From contig JACKMU010000001.1 of NCBI GenBank assembly GCA_024235215.1, positions 310,001 to 374,000 on the forward strand: a stretch of DNA of 64,000 bases. The letters are read 5' to 3'. Position 1 is the stretch's first letter. Each line of letters begins with the position of its first letter. The position numbers and the translations under genes were made by a program. Positions 62,100 to 64,000 of this stretch are shown one piece after another. The stretch is from Chromatiaceae bacterium (GTDB lineage: Bacteria; Pseudomonadota; Gammaproteobacteria; Chromatiales; Chromatiaceae). Under the pieces are notes generated by a model, which worked only from the letters and a program-made list of their open reading frames with translations, had not been told where the DNA came from and did not search any database.

Positions 62100-63335
62100 T
62101 TAGAAATTCCCCTGAAACCAGCTCCTCATGCGCTCCCAGACCGATCTGAATCCGCCCCTGACAGGCACCTCGCGCATCCGGCTCATCCGGTTGTGGTGAC
62201 CGAACAGGAGCAATCCCACACCAGTCGCGTAAATAGGATTGCGCACCACGTCGACCAGACCGGTGACATAACGAGGTACACCCAGCCGCACCGGCATGTG
62301 GAATATCTCCTCCGCCAACTCGATCAGCCCCTCCATTTTTGAGCTGCCACCGGTTAACACCACGCCGCCGGCAATCAGATCTTCGAATCCACTGCGCCGC
62401 AACTCTGCCTGTACCAGAACCAACAGCTCTTCATAACGGGGCTCAACCACTTCGGCCAAAGTCTGTCTCGAAAGACGCCGCGCCGGTCGATCACCTATGC
62501 TGGGAACCTCGATGGTCTCATCACTCGCTGCCAGCTGTGTCAGCGCACAGGCGTACTTGATCTTGATCTCCTCTGCGTGCTGGGTCGGTGTGCGCATCGC
62601 CACCGCGATGTCGTTGGTGACCTGATCTCCGGCGATGGGTATGACCGCGGTGTGCCGGATCGAACCCTCGGTGAATACCGCGATATCGGTGGTTCCTCCA
62701 CCGATGTCCACGAGACAGACACCCAACTCCTTTTCATCATCGCTCAACACCGCATAACTGGAGCTGAGTTGCTCGAGAATCAGGTCGTCGACATCCAATC
62801 CGCAGCGTCGCACACATTTGACAATGTTTTGCGCAGCGCTGACCGCGCCGGTAATCATGTGCACTCGTGCCTCCAGACGGACACCTGACATGCCCACCGG
62901 TTCTTTGATCCCCTCCTGGTCGTCGATGATGAACTCCTGCGGCAGGATATGTAGGATTTTCTGATCCGCTGGAATAGCAACAGCCCGCGCCGCATCAATC
63001 ACCCGTTCCACATCGCCATGTGTCACCTCACGATCCTTAATCGCGACGATGCCGTGCGAGTTGAGACTACGAATGTGGCTGCCGGCGATACCGGCGTGGA
63101 CCGAATGAATTTCGCAGGCTGCCATCAGCTCAGCCTCTTCCACCGCACGCTGGATCGACTGAACTGTGGACTCGATATTCACCACCACACCTTTTTTCAG
63201 GCCACGCGAAGGGTGCGAGCCGATACCGATGATCTCAATCTCTCCGTCAGGCTTTACTTCGCCAACAATCGCCACCACTTTCGAGGTACCGATATCGAGA
63301 CCGACAATGAGATTCTTTTCCGCTTTTTTTGTCAC
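62100..63335 (-). CDS. ftsA: Cell division protein FtsA
   Basis: 411 residues. Actin-like ATPase with L-D-I-G-T-S-K-V at the start, D-I-G-G-G-T-T-D-I in the second phosphate loop, and the amphipathic membrane-targeting helix W-E-R-M-R-S-W-F-Q at the end. It starts with GTG at 63335, immediately after the ftsQ stop (TAG-GTG), and is 80 bases upstream of ftsZ. Confidence 0.97.
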   Translation of the reverse strand: MTKKAEKNLIVGLDIGTSKVVAIVGEVKPDGEIEIIGIGSHPSRGLKKGVVVNIESTVQSIQRAVEEAELMAACEIHSVHAGIAGSHIRSLNSHGIVAIKDREVTHGDVERVIDAARAVAIPADQKILHILPQEFIIDDQEGIKEPVGMSGVRLEARVHMITGAVSAAQNIVKCVRRCGLDVDDLILEQLSSSYAVLSDDEKELGVCLVDIGGGTTDIAVFTEGSIRHTAVIPIAGDQVTNDIAVAMRTPTQHAEEIKIKYACALTQLAASDETIEVPSIGDRPARRLSRQTLAEVVEPRYEELLVLVQAELRRSGFEDLIAGGVVLTGGSSKMEGLIELAEEIFHMPVRLGVPRYVTGLVDVVRNPIYATGVGLLLFGHHNRMSRMREVPVRGGFRSVWERMRSWFQGNF

Positions 63336-64000
63336 CTAAACCGGCCCTCCGGACTCCGCTGAATGCATCCCGATAAGTGCACCCCGATCATCGGAATCCG
63401 GCACTTTCTGCTGCCTTTGCCAACGCACCGTAAACCCGTTGGTATATCGCAGGTCCACATCCAGCACACTCTGATCCCCCTCCACTGCAGGCCGAATTCG
63501 TGGAAACACCGCCAAGAAACGCTGCAGTCTGCCCTCCAACTCTCTGTTGCCCAGGTGCAGTCGCATACCGCCGGTAAAGACCAGCATCCAGGAACGGCGG
63601 GCATCCAGATTGACCTTCTCCAGTTCGAGACCCAGCAACGCCAGTCTCGGTTTCATAGTGAGGAAGTTCAATACGACCTCCTGAGAACTCCCATCCGGGC
63701 CTGAGAGCTGCGGTAATCCCTCAGGTATCTCGTGCGGCAGAGGAGAAAATATCTCCCCTTCCGGATTGACCAATTGGCGTTCACCCCAACGCGCCAACGG
63801 AATCTGTTCGCTGATCTTGATCAACAGGGTATCTGGCCACAGCCTGCGGACACTCGCCTGATCGACCCAGGGCAGATTGCGCGCGGCGCGATAGATCCGT
63901 TCCACATCGACAGTAAAAAAGTTACCCCTGATCTCACCACCGACTGCCTTTTCTATCTGCAGCCGATCCAGATGCCGCAAACCACCATCGATACGTACCA
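63336..64000 (-). CDS. ftsQ: Cell division protein FtsQ, 3' part
   Basis: About 221 codons are present; the gene continues past the right edge. The visible part begins inside the POTRA domain (V-R-I-D-G-G-L-R-H-L-D). N-L-P-W-V-D-Q-A-S-V-R-R-L-W-P-D-T-L follows, which is diagnostic of FtsQ, and then the beta domain. The cytoplasmic tail and membrane span lie outside the window. It directly abuts ftsA. Confidence 0.94.
   Translation of the reverse strand, partial: VRIDGGLRHLDRLQIEKAVGGEIRGNFFTVDVERIYRAARNLPWVDQASVRRLWPDTLLIKISEQIPLARWGERQLVNPEGEIFSPLPHEIPEGLPQLSGPDGSSQEVVLNFLTMKPRLALLGLELEKVNLDARRSWMLVFTGGMRLHLGNRELEGRLQRFLAVFPRIRPAVEGDQSVLDVDLRYTNGFTVRWQRQQKVPDSDDRGALIGMHSAESGGPV

Noticed and set aside
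1..64000. CRISPR arrays, prophage or defence islands
   Set aside because: No regularly spaced repeats, no cas, integrase, phage structural or restriction genes were seen on either strand.

Overview
The window is one contiguous stretch of a gammaproteobacterial chromosome with moderately high GC. The gene neighbourhoods are of the Pseudomonas/Chromatiales type: flgBCDEFGHIJK with divergent flgA-flgMN, pilSR-pilA-pilBCD-coaE-zapD-yacG, and ftsQAZ-lpxC-(DUF721/M23)-secA-argJ. Almost all of it is vertically inherited core genome. I see no phage, no intact insertion sequence and no CRISPR array. The exact genus cannot be read from the sequence; a Chromatiales-like sulfur-oxidiser or relative would fit (inference).

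Region 1 (1-14614) is a flagellar/chemotaxis locus. On the minus strand lie flgB, C, D, E, F, G, H, I, J, K and the first bases of flgL, and separately cheV-cheR. On the plus strand lie flgA and flgM-flgN-PilZ. Its promoters are readable: sigma-54 type (-24/-12) sites in front of flgA, flgB and flgG, and sigma-28 (FliA) type sites in front of cheV and flgM. This gives a two-tier regulatory hierarchy in which the anti-sigma-28 gene is itself under sigma-28.

Region 2 (14615-40361) is mixed metabolism and housekeeping. It has a glycosyltransferase-ArsS pair of the arsenosugar type, tRNA-Ala(CGC) and tRNA-Arg(CCT), an ABC-2 exporter, rppH-ptsP and a HAD phosphatase. clpB follows, with a near-consensus sigma-32 promoter and an unusual Ser/Thr kinase-HDOD-GAF protein directly downstream. 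Then come a large membrane glycosyltransferase-like protein facing a GtrA/flavoprotein pair, rluD-pgeF, bamD, nadE-glnB and sucC-sucD with a clear terminator.

Region 3 (40362-50783) is the type IV pilus block: pilS-pilR, a pilin gene with a sigma-54 promoter and helically phased PilR-like half-sites, a terminator hairpin, a second pilin, pilB, pilC and pilD, then coaE, zapD and yacG. Both pilins lack cysteine in the mature part.

Region 4 (50784-64000) holds a second multi-spanning membrane protein, a Nudix-thiamine-phosphate-synthase-like fusion whose frame has no ordinary start codon, then argJ, secA, an M23 peptidase, a DUF721/DciA-type protein, lpxC, ftsZ, ftsA and partial ftsQ.

The most interesting unexplained structures are a 164-bp imperfect palindrome upstream of pilS, heptamer repeats inside the flagellar operon, the CTG-type start of the Nudix-ThiE fusion, and the kinase-HDOD-GAF protein with a hairpin over its ribosome binding site.
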